DNA of 64,000 bases from Edaphobacillus lindanitolerans (GTDB lineage: Bacteria > Bacillota > Bacilli > Bacillales_A > Planococcaceae): positions 310,001-374,000 of the forward strand of contig NZ_FTPL01000003.1 in the NCBI RefSeq assembly GCF_900156305.1. Direction: 5' to 3'. Below are positions 50,004 through 58,242 of the stretch, piece by piece. The notes beneath the pieces are model-generated. The model saw only the letters and a program-made list of their open reading frames with translations. It ran no database searches and was not told the origin of the DNA. The position numbers were made by a program, and so were the translations under genes. Position 1 is the first letter of the stretch. The number at the start of each line of letters is the position of its first letter.

Positions 50004-50669
50004 ATGATAGAAGCAAAGAACAATATCCCCATGTCCGGAGCGCCGGGCGGGGAGAACGGGGTGGGAACGGTGAAGGAAATCTATATCGTGCTGACGGACA
50101 CCGGGACGGTGCTGTCAAAAATCATCCGGCGGTACACCGGCAGCCGACTGAACCATGTATCGATCGCATTTGACGAGCGGCTGCAGGAAATGTACAGCTT
50201 CGGCCGAGTGCAGCGGCACAACCCATTTTCCGGCGGGTTCGTCCGGGAACGGCCGGGGGAGGGGCTGCTGAAGGAAGCGGAGTGTGCCGTTTTCCGTTTC
50301 CGTGTGACGGAAGAGGAACTGCAGCGCATCCGGGCAAGGATCCGGGAGATTGAGCGGAACCGGGAACGCTATTCCTATAACTTCCTCGGCTTGATCGGCA
50401 TCATCCTCAATCGGGAAATTTCCCGGAAGCGGGCTTATTTCTGTTCGCAGTTTGTCGTGATGACGCTGTCGACGGCAGACATCCGGATCACCGATACGCC
50501 GGCCTGGCGGGCGCAGGCAAGGGACTTTGCCGAATCCGAGCATCTCGAGCCCGTCTATGAAGGCCCGCTTGCCGGCTGGACCGCACCGAAACCGGTCCGG
50601 GTCATCGAACACCCGCGCTCCCTCCGCCGTCGGCTGCTGCGGATTCCGTTCCGGCGGGCCGCTTCCTGA
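50004..50669 (+). CDS. Permuted NlpC/P60-like (YiiX/YaeF-type) cysteine hydrolase
   Basis: A 221-residue protein of the permuted papain-like amidase family. The His side comes first (TGSRLNHVSIAFDERLQEMY) and the Cys side later (KRAYFCSQFVVMTLSTADI), the order typical of YiiX/YaeF-like enzymes. It lacks a signal peptide, so it probably acts in the cytoplasm on lipid or amino-acid amides. The C-terminus is strongly basic (RSLRRRLLRIPFRRA). AAAGGGG precedes the start with long spacing. Confidence 0.78.
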   Translation: MIEAKNNIPMSGAPGGENGVGTVKEIYIVLTDTGTVLSKIIRRYTGSRLNHVSIAFDERLQEMYSFGRVQRHNPFSGGFVRERPGEGLLKEAECAVFRFRVTEEELQRIRARIREIERNRERYSYNFLGLIGIILNREISRKRAYFCSQFVVMTLSTADIRITDTPAWRAQARDFAESEHLEPVYEGPLAGWTAPKPVRVIEHPRSLRRRLLRIPFRRAAS

Positions 50670-50747
50670 CGAAGTTCGGAAATCCCCTGTTTTTTCTTCA
50701 GTCAGCCAAGTATCATGGATGGAAACGTGTTGACGGGGGGAGCACCG

Positions 50748-51263
50748 ATGCTGCTGATCAAAGGACTGCTGTTCTGCGCGGTGTTCATTGCCGCGCTGTT
50801 CATATTTAAGGGGAAACAACCCGTCGGACAGCTTCAGTGCTATATCGCATTCTGTCTGATTGTCTCTCTGGCCGCGATCATCCTCCTGGATATGGATCAG
50901 GCCGCGTGGATTGTGCTGGTCTGTGCCATCGCGCTGATTCTTGAAGGGGACACCCCGACTAAGAAGAAGGCGTCCTACACGGCTGTGGCAATTTTGGTTT
51001 TTGCCATGTACGGGGTGCCGACCAGCGAGCAGGAGTTTGAAGCGTATCTGGAAAAGGAGCACCGGCTATACTGCACAGGCGCAGAGTGCGTGAAAGTGGA
51101 AAAGGTCAGAGAGGGCGAAAAACTTCGGGTGGAAGCGGAGCGCAAAATAGTTTCTGATTTCGTTTTCCATTCGTATTTCATCTTCGCGGAAGGTGAAGTC
51201 CATCTGGACAAGCAGAAAATCCGGGCCGTGAACATTGCGGGCTTCTGGATCCCTTCCCGCTGA
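50748..51263 (+). CDS. Hypothetical membrane protein
   Basis: A 171-residue protein with three or four N-terminal helices (LLIKGLLFCAVFIAALFIF, LQCYIAFCLIVSLAAIILL, AAWIVLVCAIALILEG, SYTAVAILVFAMYGVPT) and a soluble C-terminal half (YLEKEHRLYCTGAECVKVEK) with two cysteines. No family recognised. The ATG at 50748 follows GGGGGAG and is preferred to one at 50715. The D,D-carboxypeptidase gene starts 38 nt downstream. Confidence 0.65.
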   Translation: MLLIKGLLFCAVFIAALFIFKGKQPVGQLQCYIAFCLIVSLAAIILLDMDQAAWIVLVCAIALILEGDTPTKKKASYTAVAILVFAMYGVPTSEQEFEAYLEKEHRLYCTGAECVKVEKVREGEKLRVEAERKIVSDFVFHSYFIFAEGEVHLDKQKIRAVNIAGFWIPSR

Positions 51264-51301
51264 CCTCCGAAATTCGCAGCCCATGGAAGAAGGTTGAAGA
51301 C

Positions 51302-52174
51302 ATGAAGAAAATCTTGCTGCTCGCAGCCATGGCGGCAGTGCTGGTGCTTGCCCTCATGAAGTTCGGAGTCATCCGGCCGGACCGGCTTGCCGGCGAGGAT
51401 GCCTATACCAGCCCGTACATTTACGTGCTTGACAGGGAAACCGGAAAGCCGGTCTATGAAAAGAATGCCGATGCCAAAGCGTATCCGGCCTCTCTGACGA
51501 AGATGATGACGACGCTGGTCGCGCTTGAGCAGATCGGCGACCTGGCCGAACAGGCGCCGGTCGATTTGGATACATACCGTCAAATGGTCACGGCGAACGC
51601 ATCTATGGCCGGATTCCACGGACGGGAACCGGTGACTTACCGGGATCTGCTGTACGGCACGATCCTCCCTTCCGGCGGGGAAGCGGCCAACTCGCTGGCG
51701 GTGAACACGGCGGGCAGTGTGGATGCGTTCGTCGGCCTGATGAACGAGAAAGCGGACGAGCTCGGCCTCGACGGGACCCGATTCACAAACCCGGAAGGCC
51801 TGCAGGACCGCGATCAGTATACGACCGCCGCCGACATGGCGAAGCTGCTGGACCGGGCGCTCGACAATGGCCATTTCCGCGCCCTCCTGACAAAGGAGTC
51901 GTTCCGGACCTCCGCAACACCGGACCATCCGGACGGCATCCTGCTGCAGTCGACGGTCCTCTCAAGGCTGAGCGGCGTGAATGAGGAAGGCTTCCGCATC
52001 CTCGGCGGGAAATCCGGCACGACGTATGAAGCCGGGGAGTGCTGGGCGACACTGGCCGAAAAGAACGGCAAAGAATACATCGCCGTCGTGATGGGCGCAC
52101 CGCTCCGGGATATCCAACACCCGGACGGCGCCCAGATCAAAGATACATTGAAATTATACGAGGCAATCGATTAA
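51302..52174 (+). CDS. D-alanyl-D-alanine carboxypeptidase (S11 family)
   Basis: A 290-residue penicillin-binding-type enzyme with an N-terminal membrane segment. AKAYPASLTKMMTTLVALEQ gives SxxK (Ser64, Lys67), LPSGGEAANSLAV is the second motif (SGG instead of the usual SGN), and LGGKSGTTYEAG is the KTG-type motif (Lys237-Ser-Gly). It trims the terminal D-Ala of peptidoglycan stem peptides. The missing Asn in motif two is also seen in some S11 members, so activity is probable but not certain. Confidence 0.88.
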   Translation: MKKILLLAAMAAVLVLALMKFGVIRPDRLAGEDAYTSPYIYVLDRETGKPVYEKNADAKAYPASLTKMMTTLVALEQIGDLAEQAPVDLDTYRQMVTANASMAGFHGREPVTYRDLLYGTILPSGGEAANSLAVNTAGSVDAFVGLMNEKADELGLDGTRFTNPEGLQDRDQYTTAADMAKLLDRALDNGHFRALLTKESFRTSATPDHPDGILLQSTVLSRLSGVNEEGFRILGGKSGTTYEAGECWATLAEKNGKEYIAVVMGAPLRDIQHPDGAQIKDTLKLYEAID

Positions 52175-52202
52175 GGCCGCCCGGAATCCCGGACGGCCTT
52201 TC
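52173..52202. terminator. Terminator after the carboxypeptidase gene
   Basis: AAGGCCGCCCGG / CCGGACGGCCTT-like stem between convergent genes. Confidence 0.8.
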
Positions 52203-52209
52203 CCCATGG

Positions 52210-53010
52210 TCATTTTGCACGGACTTCGTACATCCGCATCGAATGCAAATCGCCTCTGTATTCCAGCAGACCATCCTCGATGAGCGTGCGGATCCGGTAC
52301 TCGATCCACAGATCAGGCATCGGGCGGTCGGCATGCCCGATCACTTCGCCGATCAGCCGGGCAGCAGGAAGGAATCCTCTCGGCCGGAGCTTCTTCGCAT
52401 GCCCGAGGATGCGGCGGTCATCCCGCGATACCGGCTCGTCCGAAACGCGACCGTCCGTCCATGAGCGCACGAGGCTTTGATTGCGCAGAAGCTGTTCTCC
52501 TTCGCGCTGCCGCCGCGACGCCGTTTCGGCAGGCAAAGAAATGCGGTGCGTCCCGTAGAATTTGACGAGCTGTTCCGGACTGCATTCGCCGGAGTGGAGG
52601 ATCTCAATCCGGTATTCCAGCCCTTCATTGAAGGCGTCCATCGCCTCGGCCGTATTCACCGTCCAGATCTGCAATTGCCGGTCTTTCAGCAACAGAAGGG
52701 CCAGCCGGAGCCCGAACTGCTCGGACGCATTGTTGCACGTCCAGATCGTGACCGGACTTCCGGACGGGATGTCCCTCAGTTGCCGGAGGGCTTCGCGGTA
52801 ACGGGATTCGTCATCGACAGGTTCGCCGAACACGGAACGCAGCGTCTCCCGCTGCCACTGAAAGTGCCGGTGGATGCCAGGGTCTTGATCGATGTCCGCC
52901 ACCGGGCCGATGGAGAAATCGACGGGAAACCCGATCACCCCGTCACCGCTTTTTCGGAAGGCATGCCTGAGGGCGCCTGTGACGGATGCGCCAAAACAGA
53001 TATGGATCAT
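52210..53010 (-). CDS. DUF1835/DUF3658 protein
   Basis: A 266-residue protein: MIHICFGASVTGALRHAFRK and GVIGFPVDFSIGPVADIDQD begin the DUF1835 domain, and WIEYRIRTLIEDGLLEYRGD and LHSMRMYEVRAK end the DUF3658 domain. The function of these Bacillales proteins is unknown. GAAGGGAGGAG precedes the ATG. Confidence 0.85.
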   Translation of the reverse strand: MIHICFGASVTGALRHAFRKSGDGVIGFPVDFSIGPVADIDQDPGIHRHFQWQRETLRSVFGEPVDDESRYREALRQLRDIPSGSPVTIWTCNNASEQFGLRLALLLLKDRQLQIWTVNTAEAMDAFNEGLEYRIEILHSGECSPEQLVKFYGTHRISLPAETASRRQREGEQLLRNQSLVRSWTDGRVSDEPVSRDDRRILGHAKKLRPRGFLPAARLIGEVIGHADRPMPDLWIEYRIRTLIEDGLLEYRGDLHSMRMYEVRAK

Positions 53011-53027
53011 TTACAAAACTCCTCCCT

Positions 53028-53909
53028 TCAATGTTCCGGCCGGATCTTCGGCCTGAACTTGAATGCGGGCTTCAGTTCGGCGATCAGGATGGCCGTCAGG
53101 ATCAGGACGGCTCCGAGCACCATGCGGCCGGTGAGCACTTCGTGTAGGAAGAGGACCGACATCGCCGTGCCGAAGAACGACTCGAGCGACAGGATGACCG
53201 CAGCCTTTGTCGGCGTCGTGTAGCGGAAGGCGATGTTCTGGCATACATATGCGATCGTCGTCGAGAAGACGGCCAGGTAGACGACCGGCCAGATGGCGGC
53301 ACCGTTCAGGCCCGCCGGCACTTCGCCGAGCACCAGGACGGCCCCCACACTCAGGATGGAGGCGGTCGCGAACTGGACGATTGTCAGTGACAGCGCGTCT
53401 TCTTTCTTGACGAACAAGTTCGTGTAGAAAATATCGAAAGCGAACCCGACCGCGCAGAGCAGCGTCAGGAAATCGCCGATGTTGATCGTCATGGAACCCT
53501 GGAGCGACATGAACCCGATCCCGGCAAGCGCCAGCACCGAGCCCAGCCCCTCATGCCGGTCGATCCGTCTCTTGAAGACGAGATACGCAATCACCGGCAC
53601 GATCACGACATTCACCGCCGTGATGAAGGCATTCTTGGATGGCGTCGTATACTCCAGGCCGACCGTCTGAAGGGCGAACGCGACAAACAGGATCGTCCCG
53701 AGCACTGCGCCTTTCCAGAGAACGGACCGTGACAGCGTCCGGAGTTTCCGGTGGAACAGCACACACAGGATGAGCGTCGCCAGCACGAATCGCCCGGCCA
53801 TCACCTGATAGGCCGTCAGATGTTCCAGCGCAATCGCCGTCACGACAAATCCGCTTCCCCAAACGACCGCCGTGATCAGCAGCAGTACATCTCCCAAGTA
53901 TTGTTTCAT
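53028..53909 (-). CDS. EamA/DMT-family transporter
   Basis: A 293-residue, ten-helix drug/metabolite transporter made of two EamA repeats: LLLITAVVWGSGFVVTAIAL, VLATLILCVLFHRKLRTLSR, SLQGSMTINIGDFLTLLCAV, YVCQNIAFRYTTPTKAAVIL and SLESFFGTAMSVLFLHEVLT. It probably exports metabolites or amino acids. The start at 53909 follows GGAAGGGGA; it ends 17 nt from the DUF1835 gene start and may be co-transcribed with it. Confidence 0.87.
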   Translation of the reverse strand: MKQYLGDVLLLITAVVWGSGFVVTAIALEHLTAYQVMAGRFVLATLILCVLFHRKLRTLSRSVLWKGAVLGTILFVAFALQTVGLEYTTPSKNAFITAVNVVIVPVIAYLVFKRRIDRHEGLGSVLALAGIGFMSLQGSMTINIGDFLTLLCAVGFAFDIFYTNLFVKKEDALSLTIVQFATASILSVGAVLVLGEVPAGLNGAAIWPVVYLAVFSTTIAYVCQNIAFRYTTPTKAAVILSLESFFGTAMSVLFLHEVLTGRMVLGAVLILTAILIAELKPAFKFRPKIRPEH

Positions 53910-54010
53910 CGCCATTCCCCTTCCAAAACTCATTCTTCTAATATATCACGCGGACAGGGGGAAAGAAGAGGAAATTTGGGAGGTGCCGGACATCAGCCGA
54001 TTTCCCCGTT

Positions 54011-54153
54011 TGTGGATATCCGGCCCTTCCCCTTTAGGCAGTAACCCGCCGTATTCTGTGTTTTCCACATATTTCGCGCTGTTATCCTCCTGAATCCGGG
54101 GATAACCCGCTTATCCACAGCGTTGTTTCATCCCTTTAAAAAAGTTATGCACA
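54011..54153. promoter_or_regulatory. Cluster of four DnaA-box-like nonamers
   Basis: TGTGGATAT (54011, reverse orientation, 8 of 9), TTTTCCACA (54061), TTATCCACA (54111) and TTATGCACA (54145); the last three fit TTWTNCACA exactly. The first three start precisely 50 bp apart. An inverted repeat GTTATCC / GGATAAC (54081-54106) lies inside. The roughly 370-bp intergenic region has no gene; no dnaA/dnaN or other origin genes are near, so this is not obviously oriC. Confidence 0.6.
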
Positions 54154-54247
54154 AAAAAAGCGGAATCCCGTTCCGGGTTCCCGGCTTTTCTTTCTTGCAG
54201 CTGTCATGAAATGAGGACTCGGACGCTTGTCCATCCCCGCGAGTATA

Positions 54248-54275
54248 AAGCGGGCCCGATAGAACTCGGGCCCGC
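54248..54275 (-). terminator. Terminator of the cupin gene
   Basis: GCGGGCCCGA / TCGGGCCCGC stem with a CTTTAT tail on the minus strand. Confidence 0.75.
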
Positions 54276-54281
54276 ACAGAT

Positions 54282-55079
54282 TCAATGTCCTTCCTCTTCC
54301 TCCGCTTCCGCCTTCGTCCGGTGCACAGTGCCGAACTTGTGGTTCGGCGGGGCGTAGATGGAATAAAGCTTGATCGGCGCGGAGCCGGTATTCGTCAGAT
54401 TATGCCACGTGCCGGCCGGGACAAAGATCGCATCGTTGTCGGAGACCGGCATCCGGTAATCGAGCCGGTCCCTTGAAGGCCCCATCTGGACAAGCCCCTG
54501 CCCGTCTTCGATCCGGAGAAACTGGTCGGTGTGGGGGTGGACCTCCAGCCCGATGTCTCCTCCTGGCGGGATGCTCATGAGGGTGAGCTGCAGATGGTCG
54601 CCGGTCCATAGTGCGGTGCGGAACGTATCATTCTGCTTTGCAGCTTCCTCTATGTTGATTGTGAACGGACGGCCTCCATGGTCCGCCATATAAGGACGGA
54701 CCGGTCGGCCGGTATGCATTTGGCCGTGATTCGACGGCATTCCGGCTTGACCGTCCCCTGCCGGATGCCATGGATACACACCACCGGGAAATCCGGGCCG
54801 TCCAGGGAATCCGGGCTGCACCGGCATCATGTGAGGCATAGACCCCTGCCATGGGGTTTCATTTGGCATCATGGGAGGCGGAGAACCTGGTCCGGCAGAT
54901 TCGTTTGGCACCATGGGCTGAAACATACCCGGCCAGGCAGCTTCATTCGGCATCATGGGATATATTGCGCTTTGTTCAGCGAATTCCCCCGTCATCATCT
55001 GAGGCATAAATTCCGGCTGTACCGTGTATGGAACAGGCATACAGCACATGCAGGGCATCGGACAGGCATGATGGAACAA
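54282..55079 (-). CDS. Cupin protein with Met/Pro-rich N-terminal repeats
   Basis: A 265-residue protein. The first 20 residues hold a cysteine/methionine cluster (ACPMPCMCCMPVPY). Residues 25-90 contain a repeated MMPNE-x-x-WPG-like motif (YPMMPNEAAWPG, QPMVPNESAGPG, PPMMPNETPWQG, PHMMPVQPG). Residues 135-250 are a single cupin: SIPPGGDIGLEVHPHTDQFL, RIEDGQGLVQMG and DNDAIFVPAGTWHNLTNTG. The low-complexity repeats and Cys cluster recall spore coat or exosporium proteins; the cupin may bind metal. TTG start, 11 nt after GGAGG. Confidence 0.75.
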   Translation of the reverse strand: MFHHACPMPCMCCMPVPYTVQPEFMPQMMTGEFAEQSAIYPMMPNEAAWPGMFQPMVPNESAGPGSPPPMMPNETPWQGSMPHMMPVQPGFPGRPGFPGGVYPWHPAGDGQAGMPSNHGQMHTGRPVRPYMADHGGRPFTINIEEAAKQNDTFRTALWTGDHLQLTLMSIPPGGDIGLEVHPHTDQFLRIEDGQGLVQMGPSRDRLDYRMPVSDNDAIFVPAGTWHNLTNTGSAPIKLYSIYAPPNHKFGTVHRTKAEAEEEEGH

Positions 55080-55234
55080 TGATATGTTCGCCTCCTGATT
55101 CTTCGTGTCCCGGCTATCCTATGCAGCGGCCCGCCGGTCCGTACCCTCCGACCTTCAAACATTCAAGCGGGAATACGCGTTTTTTGGTCCGGGTTGGGGA
55201 ATAGAACTTGTAAAAACCGGGAGGAGGGGAAGCG

Positions 55235-56272
55235 ATGGAGCAGGAACGTCGTCGTTTTGATGAGATGAAAAGGCGGGTCTACCAGGTCGTGCTGCCGATT
55301 TTGGCGGTGGCGCTCGGCATGAACACGGTTCTGCAGGCCGGACAGGCATTCAGCCTGTATACGAACCTGGCGATCCTCGGCGGCGTGATCGTCTGCTGGT
55401 TCCTTCTCCTGACCAAGTTTCCGTTCGTCATCACCGAATGGACCATGCTGACGCTGGCGGGGCTGTACCTGCTTTCGATGCTGCTCCAGGCGCTTTACTT
55501 CGACATGCTCGGGGGAGGGGAGCCGAGCCTCGGCGACTTCATCATCTGGATGCCGCTCATCGTGATCGCGACATTCCTCGTGCTCGATAAAAGGCAGGCG
55601 GCCGTGGCGAACGGGGTCCTGCTGCTTCTTCTCATTGCTCCCGTCATCCCGGCCTGGGGACAGCTCGACTCCCGCCAGCTGGACTCGGTCCTGCTCATGT
55701 ATATCGCGCTCGTGGTGTACACGTTCGTCTTTTATTTCCTGAATTCGCTTTATCTGAAGAGTGCCGAACAGCGGGTGCTCACGCGTTACGCCTATCTGGA
55801 TGCACTCACCGGAATCGCCAACCGCCATCAGATAGACCTGTGGCTGACCGAGTACATTGCGGCGGGGGAGCGGGAGGGGACTCCGTTCTCCGTTCTTTTT
55901 TTCGACTTGGATCATTTCAAGTGCGTGAACGACGAGCATGGACACAGGACGGGTGACGACGTGCTGAAACAGCTGGCGGAAGTCGTGAAGAATGAGCTCG
56001 GCGAAAGGGATCTGTTCGGTCGCTGGGGCGGAGAGGAATTCATCGTCCTCACGTGTTCCGGGGAAAACGAGGCGGCTGCCCTTGCGGAGCGGCTCCGTGC
56101 GGCCATTGAAGCCCACCACTTCGGCAGTGCCGGCAGGCTGACCGCGAGTTTCGGGATTGCCGGCAACCGTCCGGATGATACGCCTGAATCGATCCAATCC
56201 CGGGCCGATGAACGGTTGTATCAATCCAAGGAAGACGGCCGAAATCGGATCACAGGGTGGATGGATAAATAA
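55235..56272 (+). CDS. Diguanylate cyclase with membrane sensor (GGDEF)
   Basis: A 345-residue protein. Six hydrophobic segments (about residues 15-175) form a membrane sensor, followed by a GGDEF domain: YLDALTGIANRHQIDLWLTE, FSVLFFDLDHFKCVNDEHGH, RTGDDVLKQLAEVV, FGRWGGEEFIVLTC with an intact GGEEF active site. The RxxD inhibitory site five residues upstream is not present (GERD replaces RxxD). It makes cyclic di-GMP from two GTP. GGGAGG precedes the ATG; no phosphodiesterase or effector is adjacent. Confidence 0.92.
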   Translation: MEQERRRFDEMKRRVYQVVLPILAVALGMNTVLQAGQAFSLYTNLAILGGVIVCWFLLLTKFPFVITEWTMLTLAGLYLLSMLLQALYFDMLGGGEPSLGDFIIWMPLIVIATFLVLDKRQAAVANGVLLLLLIAPVIPAWGQLDSRQLDSVLLMYIALVVYTFVFYFLNSLYLKSAEQRVLTRYAYLDALTGIANRHQIDLWLTEYIAAGEREGTPFSVLFFDLDHFKCVNDEHGHRTGDDVLKQLAEVVKNELGERDLFGRWGGEEFIVLTCSGENEAAALAERLRAAIEAHHFGSAGRLTASFGIAGNRPDDTPESIQSRADERLYQSKEDGRNRITGWMDK

Positions 56273-56309
56273 GATTTTGAGGAATAAATACGAAAAATAC
56301 GTTGAATAT

Positions 56310-56339
56310 ATTTCGGAACGTTCGTCTTTCGGTTATAAT
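56310..56339 (+). promoter_or_regulatory. purC promoter with PurBox-like site
   Basis: TATAAT (56334-56339) is the -10. ATTTCGGAACGTT (56310-56322), overlapping the -35 region, matches 11 of 13 positions of the PurR PurBox AWWWCCGAACWWT. Regulation by PurR is possible, not shown. Confidence 0.4.
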
Positions 56340-56371
56340 TATGGAGAAATCAGCCGAAAGAGGTGGAGAGC

Positions 56372-57058
56372 TTGGAGCTTTTGTATAAAGGGAAGACGAA
56401 GGATGTCTATCAGTTGGAAGATGGGAACCTGCAGCTGAAGTTCAAGGACGACGTGACAGGCGAAGACGGCGTGTTCGACCCGGGTGCCAATACCGTCGGC
56501 CTGACCATCGAGGGGGCCGGCAAGGCAGGGCTCCGCATGACCGAGCACTTTTTCGGAAAGCTTGCAGATGCCGGCGTTCCGACCCATTTCGTGGAGGCGG
56601 ATGTTGATGGCGCCACAATGACTGTCCGCAAAGCCGAAGTATTCGGCAAGGGACTGGAAGTGATCTGCCGTTTCCGTGCGGTCGGCAGCTTCCTTCGCCG
56701 TTACGGAGCATACGCAGCGGATGGCCAGCCGCTTGATGCGTTCGTCGAAGTGACGATCAAGGACGACGGCCGCAACGATCCGCCGATCAGCAAAGACGCC
56801 CTCGTCCAGCTCGGCATCCTCGAGGCCGGCGAATACGATACACTCGAACAGCTCACGAAGGAAATTGCTTCAATCGTCAAAGATGACCTCGACCGCCGCG
56901 GCCTTGCCCTGTATGACATCAAGCTCGAATTCGGCCGTGACAGCCGCACCGGCGAGATCCTCCTCATCGATGAAATCTCCGGCGGCAACATGCGTGTGTA
57001 CAAAGACGGCGAATACATTGCCCCTCTGGACCTCGAACAGTTGCTGTTTGCGGAATAA
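56372..57058 (+). CDS. purC: SAICAR synthetase (stand-alone)
   Basis: A 228-residue phosphoribosylaminoimidazole-succinocarboxamide synthase: ELLYKGKTKDVYQLEDGNLQ (ATP-binding KGKxKDVY), LRMTEHFFGKLADAGVPTHF, VICRFRAVGSFLRRYG, VEVTIKDDGRNDPPISKDAL and LIDEISGGNMRVYKDG. It joins aspartate to CAIR in purine synthesis. TTG start at 56372 after AGAGGTGG. In Bacillales purC normally sits in the purEKBC operon; here it is alone between unrelated genes, so it is either a second copy or a relocated one. Confidence 0.93.
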   Translation: MELLYKGKTKDVYQLEDGNLQLKFKDDVTGEDGVFDPGANTVGLTIEGAGKAGLRMTEHFFGKLADAGVPTHFVEADVDGATMTVRKAEVFGKGLEVICRFRAVGSFLRRYGAYAADGQPLDAFVEVTIKDDGRNDPPISKDALVQLGILEAGEYDTLEQLTKEIASIVKDDLDRRGLALYDIKLEFGRDSRTGEILLIDEISGGNMRVYKDGEYIAPLDLEQLLFAE

Positions 57059-57066
57059 ATGAATGG

Positions 57067-57105
57067 AAAGAGCCCGGCCGGGATTATCCGGCCGGGCTCT
57101 TTTTA
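57067..57105 (+). terminator. Terminator of purC
   Basis: AAAGAGCCCGGCCGG / CCGGCCGGGCTCTTTTT stem with T-run. Confidence 0.95.
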
Positions 57106-57178
57106 AGTCTGATGTCGCGTCCATATGTGCCTCGGCAGGGACCAATCGCGTCTGCGATGCACGCTCCCGAGTGGATCA

Positions 57179-58069
57179 TTAAAGGAGCGGGATGCCGAGA
57201 AGTTCTGAAAGCCGGTGGCAGGCGGCGGAGAATTCGGGATACGGTTTGAACGCGGCGAGGGCACCCTGTATGGCCTGCGGGTCGGCATCCGTTCCGCAGG
57301 CGGCCTGATTCTCGAGAAAGTCTGCCGTCGAGGAGAGGAAACCGGAAGTCGAAGCGGGAAGGGACAGGGAACCGATCAGTGAGCGTATCACCGACATTTC
57401 TTCCGTGATGCCGGCTTCCCTGTCTTTTTCTTCCGGCAGCAGTCCGGTGAAGATCCCTTCGATCATCCCGGCATCGAGGAGCGCCTCCTGTTCGCCGGCA
57501 AGGAAGCCCCGGGTTGCCTGTTCGGTCAGCCAGATGAGCAGATCGGTCAGGCGGCGGGGGTCGAGTTTTTCGGGATTGGCGATGAACAGCTGCATGTATG
57601 AATTTTTTACGCCCTCGACCAAGGTCGCGATGTCCGGGACGAACGGACGGACCGGTTCTCCGTAAATCCGGGTGAGGTGGGCCGTGTACCAATGGGCCAT
57701 ATCCGTATGCATGAGACGGATGAAAGACAGCAGCTGCTCATTGATGCTGAAGGCCTGCTCCCGGATATACATTGTGATCAGGCTGGTATTGTTCATAAAC
57801 TGCCTGATCTGGATCTCCAGCTGGTTCCGGTAGTTTTCGGAAGGGGCGAGGGCGGGATCCTCGGCCTGCTCCACTTCCTTCTTCAGTTCAGTGTAATAGT
57901 AATGGAAGATTTCGATGTACAGGGCTTCCTTTGATTTGAAATGGAGATAGAAGGCGCCCTTCGAGATGCCCGCGCGCGCGGTGATGTCCTGGACTGCCGT
58001 GCCGTGAAAGCCGTGTTCGGTCAGCAGGGCTGCGGCGGCTTCGATGATTTTTTTCTTGATTTCATTCAT
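57179..58069 (-). CDS. yerO: TetR-family regulator (YerO-like)
   Basis: A 296-residue TetR regulator. The first 50 residues hold the HTH (IKKKIIEAAAALLTEHGFHG, VQDITARAGISKGAFYLHFK); the remaining ~240 residues are a ligand domain, longer than the usual TetR tail. It is divergent from an RND transporter gene, the same arrangement as yerO-swrC in Bacillus, so it probably represses that exporter. Palindromes TGACCC/GGGTCA and ACTGAC/GTCAGT lie in the shared region. The start at 58069 is placed 11 nt after GGAGG. Confidence 0.88.
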   Translation of the reverse strand: MNEIKKKIIEAAAALLTEHGFHGTAVQDITARAGISKGAFYLHFKSKEALYIEIFHYYYTELKKEVEQAEDPALAPSENYRNQLEIQIRQFMNNTSLITMYIREQAFSINEQLLSFIRLMHTDMAHWYTAHLTRIYGEPVRPFVPDIATLVEGVKNSYMQLFIANPEKLDPRRLTDLLIWLTEQATRGFLAGEQEALLDAGMIEGIFTGLLPEEKDREAGITEEMSVIRSLIGSLSLPASTSGFLSSTADFLENQAACGTDADPQAIQGALAAFKPYPEFSAACHRLSELLGIPLL

Positions 58070-58096
58070 ATCCGGAAGGTCCTCCTTCATACGGTT

Positions 58097-58110
58097 GACC
58101 CGTGGGTCAG
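58097..58110. promoter_or_regulatory. Palindromic operator near the TetR gene
   Basis: TGACCC-GT-GGGTCA, perfect 6-bp arms, 27 nt upstream of the regulator start; likely autoregulatory TetR site. Confidence 0.55.
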
Positions 58111-58205
58111 TGCGTTCATTATAGCAGACATGCTAGTTTTTGTCCCATAACGTCCAGGCTTTTGATTGCGATGGAGACCGTTTTGTTTTATCCTTGTCTA
58201 GTGTA

Positions 58206-58219
58206 ACTGACCAGTCAGT
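58206..58219. promoter_or_regulatory. Palindromic operator upstream of the RND transporter
   Basis: ACTGAC-CA-GTCAGT, perfect 6-bp arms, just downstream of a TTGCGA-17-TATCCT promoter and 24 nt before the RND start; a typical TetR-type operator position. Confidence 0.6.
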
Positions 58220-58242
58220 CATAGAGAACGGAGGAGCCATTC

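Noticed and set aside
54011-54153. Chromosomal replication origin
   Set aside because: DnaA boxes are present but there is no AT-rich unwinding region or neighbouring dnaA/dnaN/gyr genes.
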